From Cherax quadricarinatus (taxonomy: Eukaryota > Arthropoda > Malacostraca > Decapoda > Parastacidae): a stretch of DNA of 64,000 nucleotides. Made by a program: the position numbers and the translations under genes. Positions 33,681 through 44,199 of this stretch are shown here, piece by piece; the first letter of the stretch is position 1; each line of letters opens with the position of its first letter. The notes under the pieces are model-generated. The model was given only the letters and a program-made list of their open reading frames with translations. It did not search any database and was not told where the DNA came from. Where the stretch lies: contig NC_091383.1 in the NCBI RefSeq assembly GCF_038502225.1, positions 1 to 64,000 on the forward strand, in the 5' to 3' direction.

Positions 33681-34535
33681 TCACAATACCGTGACTGCAA
33701 CACTTCACGGCTAACCTACATTACCATGACTACAACAATTCACAACTAACCCACAATACCATGACTACAACAATTCATTACTAACCCACAATACCATGAC
33801 TACAACAATTCATTACTAACCCACAATACCATGACTACAACAATTCACAACTAACCCACAATACCATGACTACAACAATTCACAACTAACCCACAATACC
33901 ATGACTACAACAATTCACAACTAACCCACAATACCATGACTACAACAATTCACAACTAACCCACAATACCATGACTACAACAATTCATTACTAACCCACA
34001 ATACCATGACTACAACAATTCACAACTAACCCACAATACCATGACTACAACAATTCACAACTAACCCACAATACCATAACTACAACAATTCACAACTAAC
34101 CCACAATACCATGGCTACAACAATTCACAACTAACCCACAATACCATGACTACAACAATTCATAACTAACCCACAATGCCATGACTACAACAATTCACAA
34201 TTAACCCACAATACCGTGGCTACAACAATTCACAACTAACCCACAATACCATAACTACAACAATTCACAATTAACCCACAATACCATAACTACAACAATT
34301 CACAACTAACCCACAATATCATAACTACAACAATTCATAACTAACCCACATTACCATAACTACAACAATTCACAATTAACCCACAATACCATAACTACAA
34401 CAATTCACAATTAACCCACAATACCATAACTACAACAATTCACAATTAACCCACAATACCATAACTACAACAATTCACAATTAACCCACAATACCATAAC
34501 TACAACAATTCACAATTAACCCACAATACCGTGGC
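33681..34535. repeat. 35-bp minisatellite
   Basis: About 24 units of 35 bp (acccacaataccatgactac + aacaattcacaacta). First and last units are more diverged. A gradient of variants runs from catgac/cacaact at left to cataac/cacaatt at right. Confidence 0.97.
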
Positions 34536-34753
34536 TTATACGATATATCAGTGGTTATCACATTGATGATTCATTATTAAAATTCTGATGATATCTTCAT
34601 AAATTCCATTGTGCTGTGTTGATGCAGTTGGTGGCTGTGAGGACTCATGCTGGTAATTCCTGTGTCCTGTCTGGAAAGTAAACCATCCTGAGATGTGGTA
34701 ATTCCCATGTGATAATAACTACAACTCTGCTTGCAAGTAATATTTGATGCTGT

Positions 34754-35194
34754 GATAGTTACTGGATCATAGTCGAATGTTTGGTGACATCCTTATTGCT
34801 TAAGTAACAGTAACTCCAGCACTGCTGGAAGGTAATTGTGGTAGTTACTGGATCATAGTGGAATGTTTGGTGACATCCTTATTACTTAAGTAACAGTAAC
34901 TCCAGCACTGCTGGAAGGTAATTGTGGTAGTTACTGGATCATAGTGGAATGTTTGGTGACATACTTATTGCTTAAGTAACAGTAACTCCAGCACTGCTGG
35001 AAGGTAATTGTGGTAGTTACTGGATCAGAGTCGAATGTTTGGTGACATCCTTATTGCTTAAGTAACAGTAACTCCAGCACTGCTGGAAGGTAATTGTGGT
35101 AGTTACTGGATCATAGTGGAATGTTTGGTGACATCCTTATTGCTTAAGTAACAGTAACTCCAGCACTGCTGGAAGGTAATTGTGGTAGTTACTG
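34754..35194. repeat. 86-bp minisatellite
   Basis: About five units of 86 bp (ggtaattgtg at 34831, 34917, 35003 and so on), nearly identical. No frame of interest. Confidence 0.95.
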
Positions 35195-35378
35195 TACGTA
35201 AGCAAGTTCATTCAGATACACATAAATAAAGTTACGTAACTTATCATACATAGCAGCATATGTGTAGATTACCTAGTATAACTCACCACCAGGTCAGGCA
35301 AAGTAACTTATATCCACTGGGGACCTTGTGTTACATAGTGTAATGCTTGACGATATCCTCATTACACTACGGTAGTCT

Positions 35379-35495
35379 CCCAGCTCAGGTTGACACATAA
35401 GTCATGCTTATAACTCATCCTGTGTGACCGTGGGTTCTATCCCCACCCGTGGTATGGTTTGTCTGCAATCGTGTCATTATGATTTCGTGAGACAG
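35379..35495 (+). mobile_element. tRNA-derived SINE fragment
   Basis: It contains gtgaccgtgggttctatccc with a B-box-like core (gggttctatcc), then cacccgtggtatggtttgtc and tgcaatcgtgtcattatgat. The shared end ggtatggttt links it to the 63-bp insertion at 40300-40362. It does not fold as a complete tRNA. Confidence 0.65.
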
Positions 35496-35675
35496 GATAA
35501 CATATTATTGGCCCCACGATGTATCTGTCATACTGAGTAAGCTAGCAGCACACTGTGGGTGCCCCACGATGTAACTATCATTCAGAATTGTGAACTACCA
35601 TACTGTGGGTGTACAGATTTGCTTAATAAATAACTAAAGGAAGGAGGTGTGGCCTTGCATCACAAATATCAGAAG

Positions 35676-35713
35676 TGGTGACGAGTGGCAGCTACATTTC
35701 TTGACGTATATAA
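35676..35713 (+). promoter_or_regulatory. Proximal promoter and TATA box of the 35.9-kb peptide gene
   Basis: The TATA box tatataa lies at 35707-35713. Just upstream, tggtgacgagtggca and cttgacg match the order of words upstream of the TATA box at 48424-48462 (tggtgagacgtggca, cttgacac). A start near 35738-35742 is expected. The similarity between the two promoters suggests a common regulatory element; which factor binds is unknown. Confidence 0.6.
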
Positions 35714-35739
35714 CGGATTGGATATCCTGCCACACGTAG

Positions 35740-35780
35740 TCACCTGCTCATTACTGATCCGCTCTTACTTCTTATTAAAG
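35740..35780 (+). other. Predicted noncoding exon 1 of the 35.9-kb peptide gene
   Basis: About 40 nt from the expected start to ttattaaag before the GT donor at 35781. It resembles exon 1 of the 48.8-kb gene in length and in its pyrimidine-rich end (gctcttacttcttattaaag versus atctcttccttaag). Confidence 0.5.
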
Positions 35781-35909
35781 GTGGTTAAGATATAACTTAG
35801 AATATATAATATTTAAGTGTTTCTCCAATATTTTGACTTTTTCTTTGTTTAAAATGAAAATATTGCATAAAATACTTAAATCTTCATGACGCGGTTTCTC
35901 TCTTTTTAG
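35781..35909 (+). other. Predicted 5'-UTR intron of the 35.9-kb peptide gene
   Basis: Donor aaag|gtggtt and acceptor tctctctttttag|g, 129 bp. Its position shortly before the start codon matches the other peptide genes in the window. Confidence 0.55.
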
Positions 35910-35935
35910 GGGTAACTTGTGCATCTGGGAGGAAT

Positions 35936-36166
35936 ATGCTGCTTCGTAGTCTGGTGTTATGCGTGCTACTGCTACTGTGTCTGCAGGCTACCATGGTTTA
36001 CCCGCTACCTGCAGGTCGTCGTGGTGGCCGTCGTGGTGGCCGTGGTGGTCGTCGTGGTGTTGGTCGTGGAGTATTTCGTGGTGTTCACCGTGGTTTTCGT
36101 CGTGGTTTGAACGGCCGATCTGGAAGATGTGATTTTCTGGACGTCCTTCAACTTCTACCTTGCTGA
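35936..36166 (+). CDS. Secreted Gly/Arg-rich peptide precursor with C-terminal cysteine pair, 76 aa
   Basis: The ATG at 35936 is the first in the exon, 26 nt after the predicted acceptor. Residues 1-20 or so (MLLRSLVLCVLLLLCLQAT) form a signal peptide, followed by VYPLPA. Residues 27-64 are an Arg/Gly-rich segment (GRRGGRRGGRGGRRGVGRG, then FRGVHRGFRRGLNGRSGR) with 14 arginines. The C-terminus is CDFLDVLQLLPC, hydrophobic and closed by two cysteines that could form one disulphide. The strong positive charge with a small C-terminal loop is typical of crustacean antimicrobial peptides, but no named family is recognised. It shares gene layout and Gly/Arg composition, not the C-terminal block, with the other three loci. 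Confidence 0.7.
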   Translation: MLLRSLVLCVLLLLCLQATMVYPLPAGRRGGRRGGRGGRRGVGRGVFRGVHRGFRRGLNGRSGRCDFLDVLQLLPC

Positions 36167-36192
36167 CACCGGACTTACCGTGTCTTTATTTA

Positions 36193-36198
36193 AATAAA
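36193..36198 (+). terminator. Poly(A) signal AATAAA of the 35.9-kb peptide gene
   Basis: AATAAA lies 27 nt after the stop codon at 36166. The 35-bp array starts about 20 nt further on, close to the expected cleavage site. Confidence 0.6.
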
Positions 36199-36215
36199 AT
36201 CTTAAGTCTTGCACC

Positions 36216-36541
36216 CAGCCCCATGTGGTCTGCTGAGTGAAGAGTCAAGTCAGCCCCATGTGGTCTGCTGAGTGAAGAGTCAAGCCAGCCCCATGTGGTC
36301 TGCTGAGTGAAGAGTCAAGTCAGCCCCGTGTGGTCTGCTGAGTGAAGAGTCAAGTCAGCCCCATGTGGTCTGCTGAGTGAAGAGTCAAGCCAGCCCCATG
36401 TGGTCTGCTGAGTGAAGAGTCAAGCCAGCCCCATGTGGTCTGCTGAGTGAAGAGTCAAGTCAGCCCCGTGTGGTCTGCTGAGTGAAGAGTCAAGTCAGCC
36501 CCGTGTGGTCTGCTGAGTGAAGAGTCAAGTCAGCCCTGTGT
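36216..36541. repeat. 35-bp minisatellite
   Basis: About nine units of 35 bp (cagccccatgtggtctgctg + agtgaagagtcaagt), differing at catg/cgtg and gtca/gcca. It starts right after the poly(A) signal of the 35.9-kb gene. Confidence 0.96.
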
Positions 36542-36544
36542 GGT

Positions 36545-36674
36545 GTGTATATGGGACACAGTGTATATGGGACACAGTGTATATGGGACACAGTGTATAT
36601 GGGACACAGTGTATATGGGACACAGTGTATATGGGACACAGTGTATATGGGACACAGTGTATATGGGACACAGT
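36545..36674. repeat. 16-bp minisatellite
   Basis: Eight units of tgtatatgggacacag, contiguous with the preceding 35-bp array. Confidence 0.96.
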
Positions 36675-36815
36675 GTCCACATGGGTTATCTGCTGTGAAT
36701 AACTAAATAAATTATTTAAATAAATATTTGCATATAGAATTATATACATTTTACTGACCTTACATTGGCGATTATAATTATAACATTAATTGATTATAGT
36801 TATAATTGATAGTAG

Positions 36816-36922
36816 ACCGGTAAGCCAGTGGAAGGCTTCGGTCAGATGACCAAAATCTCCAACTGTGGGTCTTCATATAACTGAAGACCAGCGTCAGGAA
36901 ACACTTGTCCTGTTTCCTGACG
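36816..36922 (-). repeat. Interspersed repeat R copy
   Basis: It contains accggtaagccagtggaagg, tcggtcagatgaccaaaatc and the inverted cagcgtcaggaaacacttgt, matching in reverse the copies at 38283-38405 and 39400-39489. A 65-codon frame that starts here is not supported as a gene. Confidence 0.7.
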
Positions 36923-37059
36923 AGGTGAGACTACATTTAAGGACTGGTTATTTGATCTTAAATGATCTATATCGACCATATGTACAGGTGACAATGTTCG
37001 GCTTTTGTAATGGCCTATGCCATTTTTTAGTCTACATCCCTTGTATCATAATAATTTTC

Positions 37060-37343
37060 TGAAATTATAGTCCAGCCTGTCCAATTTGGTCAGCTTCGAC
37101 AGCGCCGGTTGCCTCATCTGAGGAGAATTTCCAGGCGAATTTTCAGGCGAATTTCCAGGCGAATTTCCAGGCATCACTCACTAGCTGTTATCTGCTGTGA
37201 TTGGAGTTTTTAATCTTGTGTGTGAGGAAAATCGCCCGTAGTTATATGTTTAATAAGAGCTGTAATCATCTTCCAGTTCCATTCAACTCGGGCTCAGTGA
37301 CTCGACCAGCAGTCATCCAGTTATTTAGCATCGTAGCGGCCCT
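37060..37343. other. Unassigned sequence
   Basis: No gene is seen. A short local repeat of ggcgaatttccaggcgaatt type (about four partial units) lies at 37127-37170. Confidence 0.5.
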
Positions 37344-37775
37344 CAGATAAGATTTTGTTTGGGATTTTTAACTTGGAGGGTTAGCCACCCAGGATAACCC
37401 TGGGTAAGGAGGGTTAGCCACCCAGGATAACCCTGGGTAAGGAGGGTTAGCCACCCAGGATAACCCTGGGTAAGGAGGGTTAGCCACCCAGGGTAAGAAG
37501 GATTAGCCACCCAGGATAACCCAAGAAAGTCAGTGCGTCATCGAGGACTGTCTAACTTATTTCCATTGTGGTCCTTAATCTTGTCCCCCAGGATGCCACC
37601 CACACCAGTCGGCTAACACCCAGGTACCTATTTGCTGCTAGGTGAACAGGACAACAGGTGTAAGGAAACGTGTCGAAATATTTCCACCCGCCGGGAATCG
37701 AACCCGGACCCTCAGTGTGTGAAGCGGGAGCTTTAGCCACCGGGTCACCGGGTCACCAGGCCACCGGTGCTCTAT
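37344..37775 (-). mobile_element. tRNA-headed SINE copy with tail expanded fourfold
   Basis: Read on the minus strand: a tRNA-like head with B box ggttcgattcccgg (37690-37705), then cacctgttgtcctgttcacc, tagcagcaaataggtacctg, gggtgttagccgactggtgt, the tail ttcttgggttatcctgggtg, and an end in aaaaatcccaaacaaaatct. The tail word that pairs ggttatcctgg with ctaaccctcc is repeated about four times with a 33-bp period (37378-37515). Confidence 0.85.
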
Positions 37776-37799
37776 AGTTATATCGTGAAGCTCTACATA

Positions 37800-38108
37800 A
37801 ACAATAAGATAAGATTAAGATAAGATTTCGTTCGGATTTTTAATCCCCGGAGGGTTAGCCACCCAGGATAACCCAAGAAAGTCAGTGCGTCATCGAGGAC
37901 TGTCTAACTTATTTCCATTGGGGTCCTTAATCTTGTCCCCCAGGATGCCACCCACACCAGTCCACTAACACCCAGGTACCTATTTGCTGCTAGGTCAACA
38001 GGACAACAGGTGTAAGGAAACGTGTCGAAATGTTTCCACCCGCCGGGAATCGAACCCGGGCCCTCCGTGTGTGAAGCGGGAGCTTTAGCCACCAGGCCAC
38101 CGGGCCAC
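37800..38108 (-). mobile_element. tRNA-headed SINE copy, unexpanded tail
   Basis: Same order as the copy at 37344-37775 and nearly identical to it, in the same orientation, but with a single tail unit. The B-box core is ggttcgattcccgg near 38040-38060 on the minus strand. Confidence 0.85.
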
Positions 38109-38282
38109 AATGGATATTTTAAAATGGGGTTTCAAGCCTATAGACTACACAAGGGTCATTAAGGCTGCACAGTCTTCTATCACCAATAGACAGATAATTT
38201 AATACCTAAAAAGCTATCAAACTCTGTTTATATACTCTGAGAAATGCAATATTCAGTGTAAATATTGTGAGAAGTTAAATTG

Positions 38283-38405
38283 ATCAGGAAACAGGACAAG
38301 TGTTTCCTGACGCTGGTATTAGTTATATGACCCACAGCTGGAGCTTTCGGTCATCTGATCGAGGCCTTCCACTGGCTTACCATTCCACCACTTTAACAAT
38401 TAAGG
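38283..38405 (+). repeat. Interspersed repeat R copy
   Basis: It includes caggaaacaggacaagtgtt, cctgacgctggtattagtta, gacccacagctggagctttc, cttccactggcttaccattc. This is the most complete plus-strand copy. A reversed partial copy follows at 38515-38578. Confidence 0.75.
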
Positions 38406-38514
38406 TTGAATCTATATCCTGTGATTCATTGATATATTATTCGTCAGGGTACAAGACAATTGTCTTCTATGGGTCTTATATAAATAATCAGTCTGTCTCA
38501 ATTTCAATTTCAAT

Positions 38515-38578
38515 GGTGGAGTGGTAAGCCAGTGGAAGGTCTCGGTCAGATGATCAAAAGCTCCAGCCGTGGGTCATC
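38515..38578 (-). repeat. Interspersed repeat R fragment
   Basis: ggtggagtggtaagccagtg and tcggtcagatgatcaaaagc are the reverse complement of the repeat R words at 38340-38400. Together the two fragments form an inverted pair about 110 bp apart. Confidence 0.7.
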
Positions 38579-38879
38579 ATTTTTGTACATCATATATTAA
38601 ATATTTCCTGTACACGTAATGAATCTGTTGTTGAGTCACTAAATTTCCTCCCCTTCCCCCCCCCCCCAAAAAAAAAAATAAAGAAAATCTGGATATTATC
38701 GGCTCATAATGGGTAAAAAAAACCAAGGTAAGAGAACAGGAAATCATGGCATTGTATTCCACATCTACAACTATAATATTTTATGTAATATGGAGTTCTG
38801 AACTCTACAGAAATTGCTAATTGAAGCATAGTTTGTTTCTTATATTAAAACTGGTAAGGTTTCTGTAAAATAGCAGTAA
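38579..38879. other. Unassigned A/T-rich sequence with a C-run/A-run
   Basis: No gene. A homopolymer pair (C-run then A-run) lies at about 38655-38680, a place where consensus errors are likely. Confidence 0.5.
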
Positions 38880-39135
38880 GTAAGTACTTTGGTGTTAGTC
38901 ACCTTACACCTTCTGCCACTGTTCACCTAGCAGTAAGTAGGTACCTGGGTGTTAGTGGACTGGTATGGGTCGCATACTGGGACAAAACTGACTTAATTTG
39001 TGGGAACTACTTTACATAACAAGGGACTTTCTATATAGTAGTATGTCCCTGATATCAGCTATGGTCTGTATACCTTGTACATGTACTGGTATACCTTGTA
39101 CATGTACTGGTAGTAAATAAAGATATTAATAAGAT
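38880..39135 (+). mobile_element. SINE copy, nearly unexpanded
   Basis: Plus orientation: ttctgccactgttcacctag, gtaggtacctgggtgttagt, one 32-bp-unit equivalent (tggactggtatgggtcgcat), then gggacaaaactgacttaatt, actttctatatagtagtatg, about two 21-bp units (ataccttgtacatgtactgg) and the end taaataaagatatt. It shows the ancestral state of the elements at 43334-48068 and 62788-63660. Confidence 0.85.
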
Positions 39136-39399
39136 TTTTCTGGATGAGGAAGAGGAGAGAGAGAGAGGAGAGACTATTCTAGTTCCGAGTCACCTTCACT
39201 CGTTACCATGACCTTCACAACACTCACGCTTCACTGCTGCTTACTCATCCCTATCCGCTTCCATCTCATCTCTGGTTATTCACACGTAGTTTCTCACTCA
39301 GGGGAATACTCAGTTTTCTTAAAAACTCGTTTATATTGCTCGATTTTTGTATAAATGAGACTGAAGAATATCCGTGAATGAGTGTGTGGTTGTAGGTAT

Positions 39400-39489
39400 T
39401 ATGTTTGTCAGGCACCAGGACAGGTGTTTCCTGAAGCTGGTCTTAGTCAGATGATGACCCACAGCAGGACCTTTTGGTCATCTGACCGA
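39400..39489 (+). repeat. Interspersed repeat R, left part, interrupted by a LINE
   Basis: It reads as repeat R up to cttttggtcatctgaccga. The expected continuation (gaccttccactggcttacca) is found 2.65 kb away at 42135-42165, so the LINE between them inserted into an existing copy of repeat R. Confidence 0.75.
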
Positions 39490-40178
39490 TACAGTAATGG
39501 TGAGGCTGGAGGTGCTGTCCAGGTAGACAGTAAATGTACGCATGAGGGGTTACATATAGATGGCCTCGAGGGAGACAGGAGCTGTAGTGGGGAAACAAGT
39601 GTAGTCAAGGACAAGATAAAACCAATATTACAAACTAGTAATACCACAGGAGATAGCAAACAAGAGGACTCCACTAGCAATAGTGAGGATATATTACCAG
39701 AAACAACTGGTGAGAGCTCCATTGTTAGTACTATTGAGGATAGGAATGAGACAGGTAAACATGCACCAACAGGAATACAGTCACAGAAACCCAAGGCAAA
39801 CTGAAACCAAGCCTGTGCACATACTATGCACTTGGTATCTGCAGGCATGGGAAATCTGGAAAAACAGATGGGACGTGTAACTTTGACCACCATAGAAAAT
39901 GCCGTGCCCATATGACAACAGGAAAATGCAAACTCCCTTCCTGTAAGCTTTTTCACCCTGAAATGTGTCCCTCTTCAGTACAGGAAAGACTGTGCTATAA
40001 CTTAAATTGCCAGGCACACCATCTAAAGGGGACAAAAAGATACAAAACTTCCAGGCCATGGGAAAACCTGGGTAGCCACAGCCACTCAAGAGGGAGAGGT
40101 TTTTTAGTGCCAGGAAGGAAAAAAAACTGCCAGGAAATGGCAGAAATCGTACGCCAAATCCAGTCATTTCTGGAGTGA
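39490..40178 (+). pseudogene. LINE ORF1 relic with CCCH zinc-finger-like motifs
   Basis: The first frame, to the stop at 39804, is polar and low in hydrophobics (DSTSNSEDILPETTGESS). The second frame, 39816-40178 (121 codons including stop), reads CTYYALGICRHG, GTCNFDHHRKC, GKCKLPSCKLFHPEMC and RLCYNLNCQAHHLKGT: repeated C-x-C-x-C-x-H spacings typical of nucleic-acid-binding zinc fingers. The two frames are offset, so at least one indel separates them. The role in an intact element would be RNA binding of the retrotransposon RNP. Confidence 0.75.
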
Positions 40179-40299
40179 AACCACAGTCGATGGCCTCCAC
40201 TCCAAACCAACAGATGCAGATATTAGTGCCGGATAAAAATTCCCCCCCCCAGTACCACCAGTCCGATGACATTCTTCTTTGCAAATATACAGGGTCTAA

Positions 40300-40362
40300 C
40301 GCGACGGGCTGGAGTTTTGAGACTCTCTGACCGCGGGTTCAATCCCGGCCGGGGTATGGTTT
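40300..40362 (+). mobile_element. 63-bp tRNA-derived insertion with 11-bp target-site duplication
   Basis: The sequence acagggtctaa occurs at 40289-40299 and again at 40363-40373, directly flanking a 63-bp segment that interrupts the LINE frame. The segment contains tgaccgcgggttcaatcccg and ends ggccggggtatggttt, that is, the T-arm and acceptor-side part of a tRNA-like sequence with a B box (ggttcaatcc). The SINE at 35379-35495 shares the same end. It is interpreted as a truncated SINE or tRNA fragment inserted by target-primed reverse transcription. Confidence 0.85.
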
Positions 40363-40373
40363 ACAGGGTCTAA

Positions 40374-42095
40374 AGCCAGCAACGAACAACAAAATACCTT
40401 TCATCCGTGGACTGCTTGCAAAGGCAAATGCAATGTTTGCGGCTTTCACAGAGACCCACATAAAGGATCACTTGGACAACGAAATATGGATCCCAGGTTA
40501 CAACCTATACAGATGTGACAGAGTGAACAGGCAAAAGGAGGGAGGATGGGGGGTTGGCCTGTATATCGCAGAATCACTTATTTGCACAGAACTGCTTAAT
40601 GCCTCAAATTATGTTATCCTGACGCCAAATGACTTCGAACAGGCGATAAATGACATGCCCATGCACTCTGCCCCAGGGCCAGACTCATGGAACTCCGTGT
40701 TCATCAAGAACTGCAAGAAGCCCCTATCACGAGCTTTTACCATCCTATGGAGAGGGAGCATGGACACGGGGGTCGTCCCACAGTTACTAAAAACAACAGA
40801 CATAGCCCCACTCCACAAAGGGGGCAGTAAAGCAACAGCAAAGAACTACAGACCAATAGCACTAACATCCCATATCATAAAATCTTTAAAAGGGTCCTAA
40901 GAAGCAAGATCACCACCCATCTAGAAACCCATCAATTACACAGCCCAGGGCAACATGGGTTTAGAACAGGTCGCTCCTGTCTGTCTCAACTATTGGATCA
41001 CTACGACAAGGTCCTAAATGCACTAGAAGACAAAAAGAATGCAGACGTAATATATACAGACTTTGCAAAAGCCTTCGACAAGTGTGACCATGGCGTAATG
41101 GCGCACAAAATGCGTGCTAAAGGAATAACAGGAAAAGATGGTAGATGGATCTATAATTTCCTCACTAACAGAACACAGAGAGTAGTAGTCAACAGAGTAA
41201 AGTCCGAGGCAGCTACGGTGAAAAACTCTGTTCTGCAAGGCACAGTACTCGCTCCCATCTTGTTTCTCATCCTCATATCTGACATAGATAAGGATGTCAG
41301 CCACAGCACCGTGTCTTCCTTTGCAGATGACACCCGAATCTGCATGACAGTGTCTTCCATTGCAGACACTGCAAGGCTCCAGGCGGACATCAACCAAATC
41401 TTTCAGTGGGCTGCAGAAAACAATATGAAGTTCAACGATGAGAAATTTCAATTACACCGATATGGTAAACATGAGGAAATTAAAACTTCATCAGAGTACA
41501 AAACAAATTCTGGCCACGAAATAGAGCGAAAAACCAATTTCAAAGACCTGGGAGTGATCATGTCGGAGGATCTCACCTTCAAGGACCATAACATTGTATC
41601 AATCGCAGCTGCTAGAAAAATGGCAGAATGGATAATGAGAACCTTCAAAACTAGGGATGCCAAGCCCATGATGACACTCTTCAGGTCACTTGTTCTATCT
41701 AGGCTGGAATATTGCACATATACACCTGGAAAATCCTAGAGGGACTAGTTCCGAACTTGCACACGAAAATCACTCACTACGAAAGCAAAAGACTTGGCAG
41801 ACGATGCAACATCCCCCCAATGAAAAGCAGGGGTGTCACTAGCACGTTAAGAGACCATACAATAAGTGTCAGGGGCCCGAGACTGTTCAACTGCCTCCCA
41901 GCATACATAAGGGGGATTACCAATAGACCCCTGGCAGTCTTCAAGCAGGCACTGGAAAATCACCTGAAGCCGGTACCTGATCAGCCGGGCTGTGGCTCGT
42001 ACGTTGGATTGCGTGCAGCCAGCAGTAACAGCCTGGTTGATCAGGCTCTGATCCACCATGAGGCCTGGTCACAGACCGGGCCGCGGGGGCGTTGA
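40374..42095 (+). pseudogene. LINE ORF2 relic: endonuclease fragment and reverse transcriptase
   Basis: 40374-40600 encodes an endonuclease-like stretch (FAAFTETHIKDHL, WIPGYNLYRCDR). It passes without a long linker to the RT N-terminus (APGPDSWNSVFIKNC, IAPLHKGGSK, NYRPIAL). A one-base frameshift near 40885 leads to the next frame (QHGFRTGRSCLSQLLDHYDK). Motif A (YTDFAKAFD, catalytic Asp codon 41059-41061), motif B-like (SVLQGTVLAPILF) and motif C FADD (41320-41331) are intact. Near 41710 another frameshift or deletion joins RLEYC to the tail frame, which ends at the stop at 42095. All catalytic residues seen are present, but the gene is broken. Confidence 0.88.
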
Positions 42096-42134
42096 CCCCC
42101 GGAGCTCTCTCCAGGTAAACTTCAGGTAAACTCC

Positions 42135-42165
42135 AGACCTTCCACTGGCTTACCACTCCACCAAC
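42135..42165 (+). repeat. Interspersed repeat R, right part
   Basis: agaccttccactggcttacc and actccacc resume the repeat R copy interrupted at 39489. A stray fragment (gtggagtggtaagccagta) recurs at 42452-42470, next to the 26-bp array. Confidence 0.7.
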
Positions 42166-42468
42166 AATTATGGTCGTAGTTATAACTATTCAGTATACCT
42201 ATATACACAAATAGCCGCCCATAGGAGAATATAACTGATACGTTTCCCTCTGACTTAGACCAGCTAGTTAATGGTCTGACTTGACCATCAACTAGTTAAT
42301 GGTCTAAGTGGGACCGAAACGTCGTCCTAAGCTTTTCTAACCTAAGTGCGGGTTATTTGTGTATTGTATCGGTCAAAGGTATTGTGGATTTGTCTTCCAA
42401 AACTAAATAGGAATACATACCTTAAAGATATTTCGACTGATTCAATAGTAGTGGAGTGGTAAGCCAGT
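42166..42468. other. Intergenic sequence with an imperfect foldback
   Basis: No gene. 42244-42345 contains direct and inverted copies of the word agctagttaatggtctgac and the core gaccgaaacgtcgtcc, reminiscent of the aacgtttcg elements near 25 and 28 kb. Confidence 0.5.
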
Positions 42469-42817
42469 ATGATAATTTACACATGATACCACGTATGATA
42501 ATTTACACATGATACCATGTATGATAATTTACACATGATACCATGTATGATAATTTACACATGATACCACGTATGATAATTTACACATGATACCATGTAT
42601 GATAATTTACACATGATACCATGTATGATAATTTACACATGTTACCATGTATGATAATTTACACATGTTACCATGTATGATAATTTACACATGATACCAT
42701 GTATGATAATTTACACATGTTACCATGTATGATAATTTACACATGTTACCATGTATGATAATTTACACATGATACCATGTATGATAATTTACACATGTTA
42801 CCATGTATGATAATTTA
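42469..42817. repeat. 26-bp minisatellite
   Basis: About 13 units of 26 bp (atgataatttacacatgata + ccatgt), with t/a and t/c variants. Confidence 0.96.
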
Positions 42818-42828
42818 TTAATTTTGGT

Positions 42829-43085
42829 GGCCCGGTGGCCTGGTGGGTAAAGCACTCGTTTTACACACTGAGGGCCCGGGTTCGATTCCCGGCGGGGTGG
42901 AAACATTTCGACGCGTTTCCTTACACCTGTTGTCCTGTTCACCTAGCAGCAAGTAGGTACCTGGATGTTAGTGGACTGGTGTGGGTGGCATCCTGGGGGA
43001 CAAGATTGAGGACCCACTGACTTTCTTGGGTTATCCTGGATGGCTAACCCTCCAGGGTTAAAAATCCGAAGAAAATCTTATCTTT
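42829..43085 (+). mobile_element. tRNA-headed SINE copy
   Basis: A complete-looking plus copy: the head ggcccggtggcctggtgggt with an A-box-like word, the B box gggttcgattcccggc, the body cacctgttgtcctgttcacc, tagtggactggtgtgggtgg, and the tail ttgggttatcctggatggct, aaccctccagggttaaaaat. It is the reference copy for the 33-bp tail expansions at 37372 and 49855. It is not a functional tRNA: the anticodon arm does not fold and a long body follows. Confidence 0.88.
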
Positions 43086-43333
43086 CATTACCACTGTAAC
43101 TTATTCAGGTATTAAAACCTTGGGGCCTAGTCCTGGACCATTACGTAGGCCTATAATATTTTGACCACCAGCCCACACCATGGGGTACATGATGCATATT
43201 ACACCTAATTAATACTCAAAGGCTAAATAAATAATTATTATTGACTTGCTATTAAAAATTTTGCTCAATCTATACCCTGGGAAGTTATTAATTCAGCCAT
43301 AACAACTTATAGCCACTAATGTACTCACCTATG

Positions 43334-44187
<854 letters not shown>

Positions 44188-44199
44188 TCTTTATTTCTA

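Larger units (their letters stand above)
39490..42134 (+). mobile_element. LINE retrotransposon relic, about 2.65 kb, inserted in repeat R
   Basis: Order 5' to 3': a Ser/Thr/Glu-rich first reading frame, a CCCH zinc-finger-like region, an endonuclease fragment, reverse transcriptase with YTDFAKAFDK and FADDT motifs, and the family C-terminal tail ending in HHEAWSQTGPRGR. Frameshifts and internal deletions make it non-autonomous. The gap between endonuclease and reverse transcriptase is much shorter than in an intact non-LTR element. Three further 3' ends of the same family lie at 25499-25690, 29835-30040 and 55745-55937. Confidence 0.9.

Noticed and set aside
36865..37062. 65-codon frame downstream of the 36-kb arrays
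   Set aside because: Its first third is interspersed repeat R; the start codon lies in the repeat and there is no supporting context.
42829..42900. Functional tRNA gene
   Set aside because: A- and B-box words are present, but the sequence does not form a complete cloverleaf and continues into a SINE body that is repeated elsewhere in the window.
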